A stretch of DNA of 64,000 bases, taken from contig SAUG01000067.1 of assembly GCA_011316305.1 (NCBI GenBank), forward strand, positions 62,001 through 126,000. Reading direction: 5' to 3'. This document shows positions 11,516 through 21,802 of the stretch, in pieces (the first letter of the stretch is position 1; every line of letters begins with the position of its first letter). The position numbers were made by a program, and so were the translations under genes. The notes beneath the pieces are model-generated. The model was not told where the DNA came from and made no database searches. It saw nothing but the letters and a program-made list of their open reading frames with translations. This DNA comes from Rusavskia elegans. Its lineage: Eukaryota; Ascomycota; Lecanoromycetes; Teloschistales; Teloschistaceae.

Positions 11516-12254
11516 ATTCAATGCCGGAGTCAAAAGGTGGGAGAAAAGGGTTTTGTGACATGTTCTCAAGCATTTATATGCATCAAGCAGGGCGTTGGGG
11601 TCAGGAAGATTCAGTATCGTCATCCAGAGACGCTACGTTCAAGCAGGGTGTTATAGGTACATCGAAAAGGGCGGTGGGTTCCATACAAGCACTTCAGTCC
11701 AAGAGTGGAGAGAGGAGTATGTGGGAGGACATTGCCATAGTATTAGTACGCATCTTCCATTGATATCCATTTGTTTGAAGTCACGGAAAGCCTTATGATC
11801 GTCAGAGTAATAGTTCAGGGGCTTTCGGTCTTGGCGCTGACATAATTCCAATGGTAACATCCACGACGATCCCCCGATTTCAATTGGCTCTTGCTATCCG
11901 CACAGGCACTCTAGGCTGCGCGCACAGGCAAAGCGCCAATTGATCCAATTATATAGCCTATAGCCTCGGCAAAGGGAGTAGGCCTTGGCATTCCCTATCA
12001 AAATCCGGCTACTACTACTAAAACCCCACGAAAAATAGTACCTAGAGCTATCTTTTAATACTAAAAATCGGGATTCTTATATCTAAATACAATATAGTTA
12101 TTATCTGCAAGAAATAGTTCAATAAACTGCTATTTTGTAGTTGCTATTAAAGGCAGCGTATGCGTACGACTCGGGTGCCTGTGCGCGCAGACACCGATGC
12201 CTGTGCGGATAGCAAGACCCTTTCAATTCCTTCTGCCCATTCGAATGAAACACC
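11516..12254. other. Intergenic region VAC8-CSL4
   Basis: 739 bp holding the VAC8 3' region and the CSL4 promoter. An AT-rich patch (about 11990-12150) stands out from its GC-balanced surroundings. No gene was recognised. Confidence 0.45.
11990..12150. repeat. Small AT-rich, RIP-like patch
   Basis: About 160 bp whose base composition and runs of TA resemble the left-end RIP block rather than its neighbours. It could be a fragment of a mutated repeat. It is too short to assign to any family. Confidence 0.3.
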
Positions 12255-12984
12255 ATGTCTCTTCCCGCCCTCGCTCTCCCCGGCCAGCTCCTTGGCGCCT
12301 CCTCCACATACAACTCTGGTCCTGGTACCCATCTCCATGCGTCCAACATCTACGCTTCTCTCCCAGGTCGCCCCACCGTCAGCACTTCCACCCACAATCC
12401 CTCCTCAAAGTCATCAAAACCTCCACCGAAACAGACCCTCACAATCACCCGCCTCCCTTCCACCTCGGCAACCGCCGACCTCGGCCCCGTCAGCGAAAGA
12501 ATCAGCAATACCAATGCGCTGCCGAGGGTCGGGGACGTTGTGTTGGGACGGGTGACGAGGTGTATGACGAGGCAGGTGAATGTCGGGATCTTGATTGTGT
12601 TAGGCGGGGATGGGGCGCAGGAGGAGGGGATGGTGTGCGCGAATGAGATTCAGGGGGTTGTGAGGAGGGAGGATGTTAGGGCGACGGAGAAGGAGAAGGT
12701 GGTTATTGGGGAGGGGTTTCGGGTGGGCGATTTGGTTAGGGCTGTTGTTGTGAGTTTTTGTCCTGTGTTTGTATGGGATTGGAGCGGGGTTCTTGCTGAC
12801 AATTTTGCTGCAGATTAGTCTTGGTGATCAGTCGAACTATTATCTCACGACCGCTAAGAATGAGTTGGGGGTTATCATGGCGAAGAGTGAATATGGGAAT
12901 ACGATGTACCCGATTAGTTGGAAGGAATTCAAAGATCCCGTGACGGGGGAGACGGAGACGAGGAAGGTTGCTAAACCTTTCTGA
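12255..12984 (+). CDS. CSL4: Exosome RNA-binding subunit Csl4
   Basis: Exons 12255-12749 and 12814-12984 with a 64-bp GTGAGT...CAG intron encode 221 residues. The N-terminus (LPALALPGQLLG) matches the conserved Csl4 start. It is followed by a Ser/Pro-rich insert, then the S1 domain beginning at VGDVVLGRVTR and running through EGFRVGDLVRAVV. The terminal zinc-ribbon-like region is represented by NYYLTTAKNELGV and YPISWKEF; the cysteines of the ribbon are not present. Csl4 is one of the three S1/KH cap proteins of the RNA exosome, which guides RNA to Rrp44 and Rrp6. Identification rests on the N-terminal and S1 blocks and the ordinary length. Confidence 0.87.
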
Positions 12985-13438
12985 GGGTATATTGCCCGCT
13001 TAAACCCATGGTCCGGTTTCTGGTGATATTTGATGAGCATCGACAAGCGAGACCGGCGGCCATCTCTGGCAGAACGGATGAGAAAATACCATAGCCTCTG
13101 CTACCTCCTTTCTTCGGACACAATGACTGACTCTTCCTGCAGACTCTGGTCTTTCCGTTCCTGCAATGCCGACAACAATCTGAAACCTGAAGAGGCAGCT
13201 CGTCTCCACTAGCACTATCCAGCTATAGCCTCTGCAAGCTCCACATATATGGACAGTCCACTTAAAACCTCCTTAATATACATCGTTAGACCGTCCCATG
13301 TCTGACTTTTTTGTGATTGGAGGAAGATTGATTCCATCGCTTTTGAAAATCGATAACTGACCAAATGCGTAGATGCTTGGTTTCCTTCCGTCAAGCATCG
13401 GCCATGGTGATGGAACACAATACAGGCTTCGATGCTGC
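12985..13438. other. Convergent intergenic region CSL4 / BTB gene
   Basis: 454 bp between two stop codons; no coding exon, RNA gene or repeat was recognised. Probably both 3' untranslated regions. Confidence 0.4.
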
Positions 13439-14237
13439 TTATGACTTTAGGAAGACAAAGTCTTTCCAAGCTGACACAAGTACGAAATCGGACTTATTCG
13501 GCTTGATTTTGAATATCTGAAACCTTACGATGTCGGCAGCTAAGTCTTCGATTGCGGTCACGCTGTCAGCCCAATGTGCTTCCATATCTTTACTCTTGAA
13601 TGCGCATTCCTTGATCCACTCAACAATGGTGTAGGTCGCCCATTGGCGTAACATGGACCCTGCTGGAGTCATGCTGTAGACATCCTCAAAAAAGTCTGTT
13701 CCGATAGGCCCTACTACACCTTGCAAATGTGCGTATGCAAAATCCTGGAATCGAGGACAACCCAACTTGTCCCCAAGGGCCCACGCCCTAAGGTACATAT
13801 GGCGAGTCGGACCCGGTGAGATGGACCTGGGGTAATCTCCGGGATTGCAGACCGTCCATTTCAGTAGCCAGCCTAGAAAGAAACGGAATGCGTCTGGGTC
13901 GTCTTCTGGTAGGTTCAAGCTCTCGGTCTTTGATTCAAGCCACGGTCGATTCAGGGCAGCCTCAAAGAAGGATGAAACGTGAGTGAGGAGACCTTTCGGT
14001 AGGTTCCAAGTTATGGCCTTATTATCTGCACCAACTTTGACAATGATGGAGGGTTGCTCTTCCATTCTAATATTCGTTAGTCCGTTATTGCAGCTTGATG
14101 AAACACAGAGTCCGTACCACTTACAGTGTGATGGATGGCTTCTTGTCATCCGGCTCCTTAGCTTCAAGCCTCTTCTCTTCATCTTGCGTTTTGACGCCAT
14201 CTGAAGATGGATCCGAGGCATTTGGTTGATCTGTCAT
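13439..14237 (-). CDS. BTB/POZ-domain protein
   Basis: Exon 1 is 14237-14125 and exon 2 is 14066-13439, joined over a 58-bp GTAAGT...TAG intron; the product is 246 residues. After a charged Asp/Glu/Lys leader of about 38 residues comes a BTB-type block: IIVKVGADNK, then WNLPKGLLTHVSSFFEAAL and LNLPEDDPDAFRFFLGWLL. The rest is predicted helical, with RAWALGDKLGCPRFQDFAY, resembling the helices after the BTB core in the many short fungal BTB proteins. Such proteins are often expanded in Pezizomycotina and mostly uncharacterised; some act as Cul3 adaptors. No kelch, MATH or NPH3 domain is visible, so the partner is unknown. Confidence 0.8.
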
Positions 14238-15157
14238 CCTCGGTGTCGTGATTCGGCTCACTGTATGAATGTCGGTGCTTATTGCAGAATTTTGTATCCA
14301 GCAAGTGGTTGGAAATCACGTTTTATGTGAAGCACTGCTAGCAATGAGGTCATTTGTGATGTTTCATTATGTGATGAAGTTTCAGGAGAAAAAATCAACA
14401 GAGCGAATCATAACTATGCTGCTCAGACAGGGTACTCTTCATCACAGCGACCAGACAACCAGACCTCATTATGTTGTAATTGATATGTCGATTGACACAA
14501 AAGTCGATACATCGGTTTGGGCAACTCAAATCAATTTCCCCAATGTCCTTTTTGAGCTAATGCTGACGTCCAGTCTGATGTATGCATGAATACTGGTTCC
14601 TGGCTACGACGTAAACGTTGCATTGGAGAGTAGGTGACAGGCCGGCTTCGTCGTTGGTCAACGGATCTTCTCCTCTCGGAACGCAACCGCTTCACAATAT
14701 CACTACTCGCAAAATTTTCCTTCACGACCCTTTCGGGTAGAGATTGTCTCTTCCCCAGTGCATCTGATTCTGGGCTTGTCGTATTGACAGCCGATCGCAA
14801 TGAGGGGGTGCAAAAGTCGATACCTCGATACAGGTATTTGTTTAGCTATGACTTAACTTCTATATAACAGGACCGAGGCTACTGATGGTTGGTGTATAGC
14901 CCGTACTACGATTGATTTTGAACACAGCGAGAGACGCTGTGTAGGTTGACCCCTGAATCGGATTCCACAGCTAGCGGGGAAGGTGATATCCAGCTATAAA
15001 TCATACCTTCCATGTCAATTCTTTGCCAATTACTTCCAGCGAGCTTCCGTCACATTGTGATCTGCGATATCCAATCGGAAGGCGAAGTACAACTATTTCA
15101 TACAAGCTACCCCAAAACATTCTCTATATTACAGACTCCAGAGCTCCCGGGCCATTA
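14238..15157. other. Intergenic region BTB gene / CGH-CxxC gene 1
   Basis: 920 bp. Short open frames of up to about 105 codons occur on both strands, but none shows recognisable domains, splice partners or a convincing start. It should hold the BTB promoter and the 3' region of the next minus-strand gene. Confidence 0.35.
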
Positions 15158-15871
15158 CTATATAAGCAAACCCTGTACCTCAGTCCGCCGATTCCGCCAC
15201 TTGAACAACATCGTTATCTCCTCGTGAATCTCATCCTCATCTTCATCTACTTCATCTTCCTCCTTACCATCGCTTTCACCCTCATCAGCCGTGTCATACT
15301 GGCTACTATCATCATCTTGACTGTCTTCGTACTCCTCATTAAATCGCACCTTTTTATCTCCAGATAACCATACACGGCGGCAGCTCGGACAGTCGGCCTC
15401 AGGATAATGATCTGCAATCAACGGCGTAACGATAGGATGCACGCTCCTCATCATAGAACCAACGTCAACATGATCGCGAAGAGCTCCATTGCCGAGCTGG
15501 GAGACGTGGCGTCGGTGTCCGCATTCGAAGGTGAGGGTCACCAGCTTGAGCTGTTTGGAATTTCTGCTATGTTGCTTGGGTTTTGATGACATGGTCGGAT
15601 AGCGTGAGCTTCTACTGTCCTGTGGGGGAGAAGCCGGGATGGTCCTTTCGTATATAGCTCTGGTGACGGGCTTCTTTGAGTTTTTGGCGGTTTTGATGGA
15701 GCTAAATATGGGAGTCATCCCCTCAAACAGTTTCCTGGTTTTGGGCGTCCGTGAGCCGCAACGACTATCTTGAGGGAGAAAATTTGGAGTCTTCCCATCA
15801 AACAGAGCTCTCGTGGCGGGCGTTGCTGAATTGGAAGTAGTGGTGCGCTGCAGGTTTATCTTGGTTGGCAT
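15158..15871 (-). CDS. Hypothetical protein with CGH/CPSC cysteine motif and triplicated N-terminal motif
   Basis: Single exon of 237 codons from ATG 15871; an upstream in-frame extension to 16096 was rejected because a TATATAT stretch at about 15975 suggests transcription starts downstream. I do not recognise the family. The N-terminal part holds three imperfect repeats of the kind TPxTRxLFxGxTPxF, two ending in PQDSR, separated by 25-30 residues. The middle has TLTFECGH followed about 45 residues later by CPSCRR, a possible C-H...C-C metal site. The C-terminus is strongly acidic (Asp/Glu/Ser runs), then basic at the very end. The neighbouring gene at 16488-17093 has the same TLTxxCGHxR core and a CxxC, so the two form a tandem pair. 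Function is unknown. Confidence 0.6.
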   Translation of the reverse strand: MPTKINLQRTTTSNSATPATRALFDGKTPNFLPQDSRCGSRTPKTRKLFEGMTPIFSSIKTAKNSKKPVTRAIYERTIPASPPQDSRSSRYPTMSSKPKQHSRNSKQLKLVTLTFECGHRRHVSQLGNGALRDHVDVGSMMRSVHPIVTPLIADHYPEADCPSCRRVWLSGDKKVRFNEEYEDSQDDDSSQYDTADEGESDGKEEDEVDEDEDEIHEEITMLFKWRNRRTEVQGLLI

Positions 15872-16487
15872 GATGTACAAAGGACTTTTGGTTCTGGGGT
15901 TGTATCCTTGATGCTGTAAGAGGCAGGTGGTGATCAAGAAGAGCTTGTGGAAGGAAGAAGGGCAAGGAGTGATATATATGAAAAACTTGGGTAGCGGTGT
16001 GGTGATGGATTGACGAAAACAATTCCTTTGTTCTCCTTGCACACCTGATTGGCCAACATTGACGATGGCCCCTAACAAAGACAGGTTGCGAGACATTGAT
16101 GCACCACTTCATGGACTTCAGATACTGAAGAGCATCATTTGAAAAAGGAGCACATATTGCCGCGACGAGAAATGACGAGACATGAAGAGGTTTTAGTTCA
16201 TTGCCAGCAGAAAATAGAACGGATAGCTACATAAAGCATGAAGTATGCGAATTTTTCACCAATTATTGCTGGACTCACTTACAAGCATCCTAATGGAATC
16301 GTGCAACTCCGTTCAGACCCATCGGATCCGGCCAATTCAACTCCCAAACCCAAGGATTTAGGACATTGAATGCAGTTGTTGCTGCAGCCTGAGATAACAT
16401 TGACATCATGAGGACAATGGAGGGCACATATCGGTGGAGGTAAAGAACCTAAGAAATCTAGACCTCCCTTGAATCCCACAGGACGAC
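15872..16487. other. Intergenic region between the two CGH/CxxC genes
   Basis: 616 bp between head-to-tail minus-strand genes. A TATATAT run at about 15970-15977 is a plausible TATA-like element for the gene ending at 15158. No further exon was recognised. Confidence 0.35.
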
Positions 16488-17093
16488 TCAAACGAGTTCC
16501 AACGGCTCCACCACTTCCCAACCGCCACTCACCTCTCCATCATCTTCCCCATCTATTTCAAGCACCTCATCCAGATCAAGGAGATCCCACCACCCAGGTA
16601 TCTCCTCCCGACCTCCATCAGCAGGAACAAGACGCTCCAGTAACTCAGCCCCAGCTTCCGAACCATCCTCGTCCTGCAGCCCCCAACTCCCATCACCCGA
16701 CTCATCATCTGATAGCCCACTTGGGGTTCGATCAAATCTCGAGTGAAAAACAGTCGAAGTACAAGAAGAACAAAGCACTTCTGGATCAACGACTCGCAAC
16801 AACGCGAGATAATTCTCGCTCGTCGTTGAGGTGTCCTTACCTTCTTCAGTCGATTTAGATGACAGCGAAAGAAGAGAAGAACTCGAAAGTGAAGATGTCG
16901 AGGACGGAGAAGAGGGACTAGAGGACGAATCGCTGCAAAGAAAACTTACCGCCGATCCTTCACCCCCATTATGATCTTGGAGAGCCGTCAATTCAGAGGT
17001 GATCTCCTCGATTTTGAAATAGCGACTGTGTCCGCATCGGTAGGTGAGAGTGCAGATTTTGCTGGGATTGTTGGCAGGGAGCTGGATGGGCAT
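16488..17093 (-). CDS. Hypothetical Ser-rich protein with CGH/CxxC motif, paralogue-like to the neighbour
   Basis: Single exon of 201 residues starting at MPIQLPANNP. A TLTYRCGHSRYF block near residue 16 parallels TLTFECGHRRHV of the gene at 15158-15871. A CSSC pair follows about 85 residues later, after a long polyserine tract. The C-terminus is acidic, with Trp/Leu-rich ends. A GTAAGT and a CAG lie only 17 bp apart inside the frame; that is too short for an intron and the frame stays open, so it was read through. No named domain was recognised. The shared core and tandem arrangement suggest an old duplication, with fast divergence outside the cysteine motif. Confidence 0.58.
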   Translation of the reverse strand: MPIQLPANNPSKICTLTYRCGHSRYFKIEEITSELTALQDHNGGEGSAVSFLCSDSSSSPSSPSSTSSLSSSSLLSLSSKSTEEGKDTSTTSENYLALLRVVDPEVLCSSCTSTVFHSRFDRTPSGLSDDESGDGSWGLQDEDGSEAGAELLERLVPADGGREEIPGWWDLLDLDEVLEIDGEDDGEVSGGWEVVEPLELV

Positions 17094-17601
17094 GATGCTT
17101 TCCTTTCGAGATCTTTAGAATCTGTGTGAGCTGGATGATGTTTGGAGGAGACTTATCGAGTAGTTTTTGCAGAGAGGATGGTCCGTGGATTCAGAGAAGA
17201 GGGAGAATCCAAGAAACGCTCCGGACGAGTCTGGCGGTAGACGAGACTTGTTGTAGATCGACGTGGTATACCTATTGTTTAAGTATTCTTTGTCGATCGT
17301 GGCAATTGGATGGAACAATGATTTAGCTTCGCAACGACATTGTTTAGTTTTAATCGTCGAACTCTTTGTCTCCAAGTCAAGAAAAGCACGCTAGGACCGA
17401 AGAAACCGGAGAGACAGGAAGATGAGAACCATGAACCAATCTAAGGTGTATCCAATCAAAAGCCAATCTAGCTCCGTAAACCCCTCTCCCATCTAATTCT
17501 TGGATAGTTCTGACTCTATCTGATAATCAGCCCAATCTTGAAATTCCACATACTACTTCCCTTGAACTTAATACCCCTGATGACCAAAATACCTCCCCTG
17601 C
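17094..17601. other. Intergenic region CGH/CxxC gene 2 / FAD oxidase
   Basis: 508 bp containing the promoter of the minus-strand gene at 16488-17093 and the 3' end of the oxidase gene. Small open frames here have no recognisable features. Confidence 0.35.
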
Positions 17602-19672
17602 TCACTGAATAGGGTTGTAGGAACGAAAAATGTTCTCAGGGTCATACCGCTTTTTCAGTGCTCGAAGTCGTTCCAAGCGCCAGCTCTCACAGCCATACAC
17701 AGCTTCAAGCCTCTCATCGCCGTTGGCATAGTTGAGGTAAGCCGTGACATGGCGCCCAGGGGTATCACCCGCGTGCCAGATCGCTCGGGCTTTGTTGCCG
17801 TGTTCTGTGGCAATGGCATCGTTTGCGGCCGAAGGTGGATAGACAGGTGAAAAGGACCTGAGGGAAACCCGTGAGTTGGATGATTTGCCCTGAGGATAAG
17901 GGGCGTAAAGAAGTGATCACATACACAAGGAAGTCATCGTCGCGGTTGGCGTACGCGGTGCTGGCTGGATCGACGGCTTTCACGCCTTGTTGAGCATAGT
18001 TCTCGAATTGTCCGACTGTACGCTTGAAATCTGGGTGCTCGTTGACGAGTTGTTTGAAGAGGTCATAGACTTGGCGGTTGGCCGTGACGTTGTACTTTTT
18101 CAGCCCGGGGGGAATAAACGCCATGTTTGACCGTGAGCACTTTACGATTAGCAATGCCGCTGAGTCATATTAAGGAGGCTGTTGATGAAGTCCAACGTAC
18201 CAAATACCGGAGTCGATATCTTGGCTGGCCGCAGGCTGGATTTCCCTTGGGGACAGGGACTCCCACTTTCTCATGGCAACAGGATGCAAGTCATTGAAGT
18301 AATCGAACCATAGCCGAGCTTCATCTGGAGTACCAGCATAATCGAGGTGCAGGAGCATGACGGGCTATCAATCGCTATCAGTCCAAGAAATGCTTAGGAG
18401 GTGCAATTCGAACTGAGAGTAACTTACTTCTGTCGTGCTGTATTGTGGGTTGATTGCGAAGATTGTATATACCTCACCAAGCTCCTTTGGCTGATCCATA
18501 TCTTTGATATGTTCGAAAATGGTTTCAAGCTGCGGACCGGCAAAGGTGAATTCGGAGGAGAACCAGTGTGGAGTAGGAAAGTCATATATCTTGAAGTTAG
18601 CCTTTGTGACGATGCCGAGGTTGTGTCCAGCGCCTTTCATGCCCCAGTATAAATCTGGATTGGAGGTCGAAGACACCTGAGCGATGGTACCGTTCGCAAG
18701 AACCACAGTCATATCAATGATGTTGTCGAGAACTAGCCCGAAGAAGCCCATGTATCTACCAAGCCCTCCGCCCAAAGCAGGACCGAGTTGGGATGTGCAT
18801 CCGCCGTTGGTAGTAGCTGTGGAAAATTAGTACATCTGCATGATTCGAATAGCGAGGTGGTCAAGGGCAAGAGAAGAGCAAGGCAGATGTTATGTGGACC
18901 ACTCACCTGTGACTCTTCCGTGGGCAGCCAGGGCGTTGATGACTTCGTGTGTATTGACGCCTCCGCCTAGAAGGACAGAATCGCCATTGGGGGAGATTTG
19001 GATTTGTTTCAACTTGTGGAGGTTGATGGATAAGTCACGACGGATGGTATTCAGAGCGGAGGTTGAGCAGTGACCACCGCCAATGGCCAGGAAAGAAAGA
19101 CCGCTACGGTTGGCAAATTTGACCTCTGTCGATGCCCCGTCAGTGATCATCCGCGAAGAGGTATGGATCACGTACCGCTGCAGCAACATCCCGAGTTGTG
19201 GCGGGCTCGACAACTACGGCGATGTCCCCTTGCGAGAAAACACTCCAGCGATCGGTCTGAATTAAGCATCAGTACCACATCCACCCGTCATGCGTAATAG
19301 AACGCATGGTTGCTGTGAGCAAGTAGTAGAGTGAGCAAGTAGTAGAGTGAGCAAGTAGTAGAGTGAGCAAGTAGTAGAGAGAGCAAGTAGTAGAGTGAGC
19401 AAGTAGTAGAGTGAGCAAGTAGTAGAGTGAGCAAGTAGTAGAGAGATGCAGGACTGACATACCAGGTTGCCAAACTGCGGGCTGCTGGTATAGTGGATTG
19501 AAGCATTCTTGGAGAGTTGACGACGCAGCTCTCCATTAAAACGACCTTGCGTGATTTCCACGGAATTTTGCTCAGCGTCTGCTTCGGGTAGGACCAAGTC
19601 ACTGGCCGTGACTGAAATGTGGAAGGAAAGAGCTCCTAGCAGGGCCGCAGCCTTCCACATCAAGCTGTACAT
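17602..19672 (-). CDS. Secreted FAD-linked (berberine-bridge-type) oxidase
   Basis: Seven exons: 19672-19463, 19256-19176, 19123-18907, 18816-18428, 18364-18208, 18159-17935/17925 (read as 17925), and 17857-17602. All phases fit and the product is 514 residues. Residues 1-24 form a signal peptide (hydrophobic core ALLGALSFHIS). The FAD-binding part has VVVEPATTRDVAAAV, AIGGGHCST and a TTNGGCTSQLGPALGGGLGR block. Its His and Cys are candidate covalent FAD anchors by analogy with glucooligosaccharide oxidases and berberine-bridge enzymes. The C-terminal BBE segment ends in ERLRALKKRYDPENIFRSYN. It probably oxidises an extracellular carbohydrate or phenolic substrate; which one cannot be told. 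The first intron is long (206 bp) because it contains a 16-bp minisatellite. Intron 5 uses a GTATTT donor. Confidence 0.85.
19315..19442. repeat. 16-bp minisatellite, eight units, inside an intron
   Basis: Eight tandem copies of GTGAGCAAGTAGTAGA in 128 bp. Seven are identical and the fifth differs at one base (GAGAGC...). The array lies wholly within intron 1 of the FAD oxidase. The unit length is not a multiple of three, so it could not vary in copy number inside an exon without breaking the frame. Confidence 0.95.
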
Positions 19673-20286
19673 CCGAGACGATTGAGCGTCGAAACTCTAA
19701 TAGCTGGAACGATATACAGGTCCCAGAACAGATATCGAGACAGAGAGCTATGTTGGCTCAAAGTGGGAGGAAGATGTGCGGTGACATATAGGCAAAGCAA
19801 TTGGAATGACATGAAAGAAAGAGTCGACACTTTGAACTTTCTTTCAACATAACATGAAACATCTGGACCGTTATCAACAGTAATAGTATGGAATTGTCAG
19901 GGCCTCTTCTATCTGCGTTAATAGCAATTCCATAAAATCCCTGTTATAGATGAGAAAAGGCGGTTTTCTTACGGGCGTATGCCAGAGTCACGACGAAAAC
20001 GGTTTCAAGCTCGAAAATACTGCTTCGAACTGACTTTTGCCTGATTGAGCAAATACTCGGAACATTGTGAGACCGCGTCTGAAAAGGGTCGCAACGTCCT
20101 GGAGACAGAACCGAGAAAGAAGATCGATGACATTCCCGGGCAAAAATAGAGTTGTGGGAATAAATCCGAATAATATTCAGTAAAACATTTGTTCACTTCG
20201 TGGCGATGACGTTGACCCTAATGGACGTACCTCTCCAGGAAGTGCCAGTGTCCGGTCGAAGAAGGGATTTACGGCCGACCAAAAAT
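19673..20286. other. Intergenic region FAD oxidase / mL38
   Basis: 614 bp with the FAD oxidase promoter and the mL38 3' region. No RNA gene or exon was recognised. Confidence 0.4.
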
Positions 20287-21617
20287 CTACCTGTATCTTT
20301 CAGGATTCTTCTTCTTATAGGGCAACTTCTCTGGCTTCATCCTTTTCAACTCGATATCGGCCCCTGCAATGTCTGCTCTCTGCATTACGCCCGCCATTCC
20401 ATCATCCCATTTCGTCCTGAATAAGTGAATCCCGGTGAGCTTACCATGGACTTTGTCCATGCAAGACCGTATGTTGAATTGGGCCGCCTGGTTTTCCACC
20501 ATTCGCTTCAGGCTCTGCGAATCCAATCTCTGTCCGTCTTTCTGTTCGAGGATGAAAACTACCAAGCGATGATACGGTGAGCCTTTCTGAGCGTGCGGAG
20601 GTAACCAGGGTCTGATTGTGTGTGAATCATCAGACATTTTAGCCAGTGAAACGGAGGTTGACGTTGGGGATATTGGCACATTGACTGCGAGGAAGTGACA
20701 CCGTGAGTCGAACGAGTCAGTCTCCACATTCGGAACGTCTGGATCAATGACCACGATACTGACGAGTCGTTCACCTCTGTCGAAGACCTGGATGCTGAGC
20801 CGCGGCGGCGTTTCGCTGTTGTGGGATTCTACAAAGTCGCCAGGTTGAACATTCCGTCTTCCGAATAATAACCTTACCTCTGCCGTAGGATCAAGGTAAG
20901 GCACCATGTCGGGAACTATGTGCATCTGATTGATTCTCTGCATCAGTATCAGACGCCGCTGTTGGCGCCATTGTCGATCTGCGAGGTAGCGGTAGATTGG
21001 TCGATTCATGTCCCCTGCAGCAACCCAGTCAGCATGGAATGTGGGAAACGGTGGGGCAGAGTCTGACCTTCGCCATCCTCGAACCGCTTCTTTATGACTG
21101 GATCGTTGATATCGGCCAAGATCTTCAGTTCTTCCAGGTACTTCTGCATTCGGACAAGACGTCCCTTCTTCACATACTCTCCACCGCATAGCTCGGCAGG
21201 CGTTGCTTGAACCTTGGCTATCCTCCGGCGCTCCTCATCGATCTGTCTTAGTTTGTCTTGGCGATCGGCCAATAACAGAGTTCGAGCTTCTTGAAAGCAT
21301 TGGTATGGAAGTTGTTCGAACAGGAGATTGGAGGTCGACTGCAGAGCTGCTCGTCGCCTTCTGGAACCGATCGGCTGCTGTTTGGTTTCTCTGAGCAGTC
21401 TTCTCTCAAGCCTTGGCGTAGCTACTTTGTTCGGATCCAAAAGTCTACCAGGGGGAGGAATGTCAAGATTTGAAGGTATATTTTCGGTGGATGCCTCTGT
21501 TCTCACTATAGCACTTGCCCAGAACGCTCGACTGCTCAGGGCATACGAAGAGCCTTTTCCTGTAGAACATCGGAGGCATCTTCGGCAAGGGCTGGTAAGT
21601 TGGAATTGGAATGCCAT
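20287..21617 (-). CDS. MRPL35: Mitochondrial large-subunit ribosomal protein mL38 (Mrpl35)
   Basis: Exon 1 is 21617-21068 and exon 2 is 21014-20287, across a 53-bp GTCAGA...CAG intron; the product is 425 residues. The N-terminus is rich in Arg, Ser and Ala with few acids, as expected of a mitochondrial presequence. Recognisable family blocks are AKVQATPAELCGGEYVKKGR, INDPVIKKRF, MNRPIYRYLADRQWR, and a PEBP-like domain (VIDPDVPNVETDSF, CHFLAVNVP, SPYHRLVVFILEQKDG). mL38 sits at the central protuberance region of the mitoribosome. The start at MAFQFQ was chosen because an upstream in-frame extension lacks an ATG context near the divergent promoter. It faces uL4m head to head. Confidence 0.88.
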
Positions 21618-21802
21618 GATGTGGAGCACAATGGCCCACGAGCGTGTTAGCACCGTGTTGAATGAATCCCGTCGTTGCTTTTGAGCCTCGGAGGATCTGC
21701 GTCTAGGGAATTCTTGGCATTCCTCTCTCTCTACGATCCCTCGGATCTATTATTGTCCTCACCAGCTCACAACCTTCCAAACCATCGCTCGTGGTCGCAC
21801 CC
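21618..21802. promoter_or_regulatory. Shared bidirectional promoter of mL38 and uL4m
   Basis: Only 185 bp separate the start codons of two divergently transcribed mitoribosomal protein genes. Both transcripts must be driven from this segment. Co-regulation is inferred from function and spacing. No specific factor site was identified. Confidence 0.7.

Noticed and set aside
14269..14800. Overlapping 106- and 89-codon frames on opposite strands
   Set aside because: No domain, splice partner or start context favours either; left as intergenic.
16900..16960. Possible 17-bp intron in the second CGH/CxxC gene
   Set aside because: GTAAGT and CAG are present but 17 bp is below any workable intron length, and the frame is open through it.
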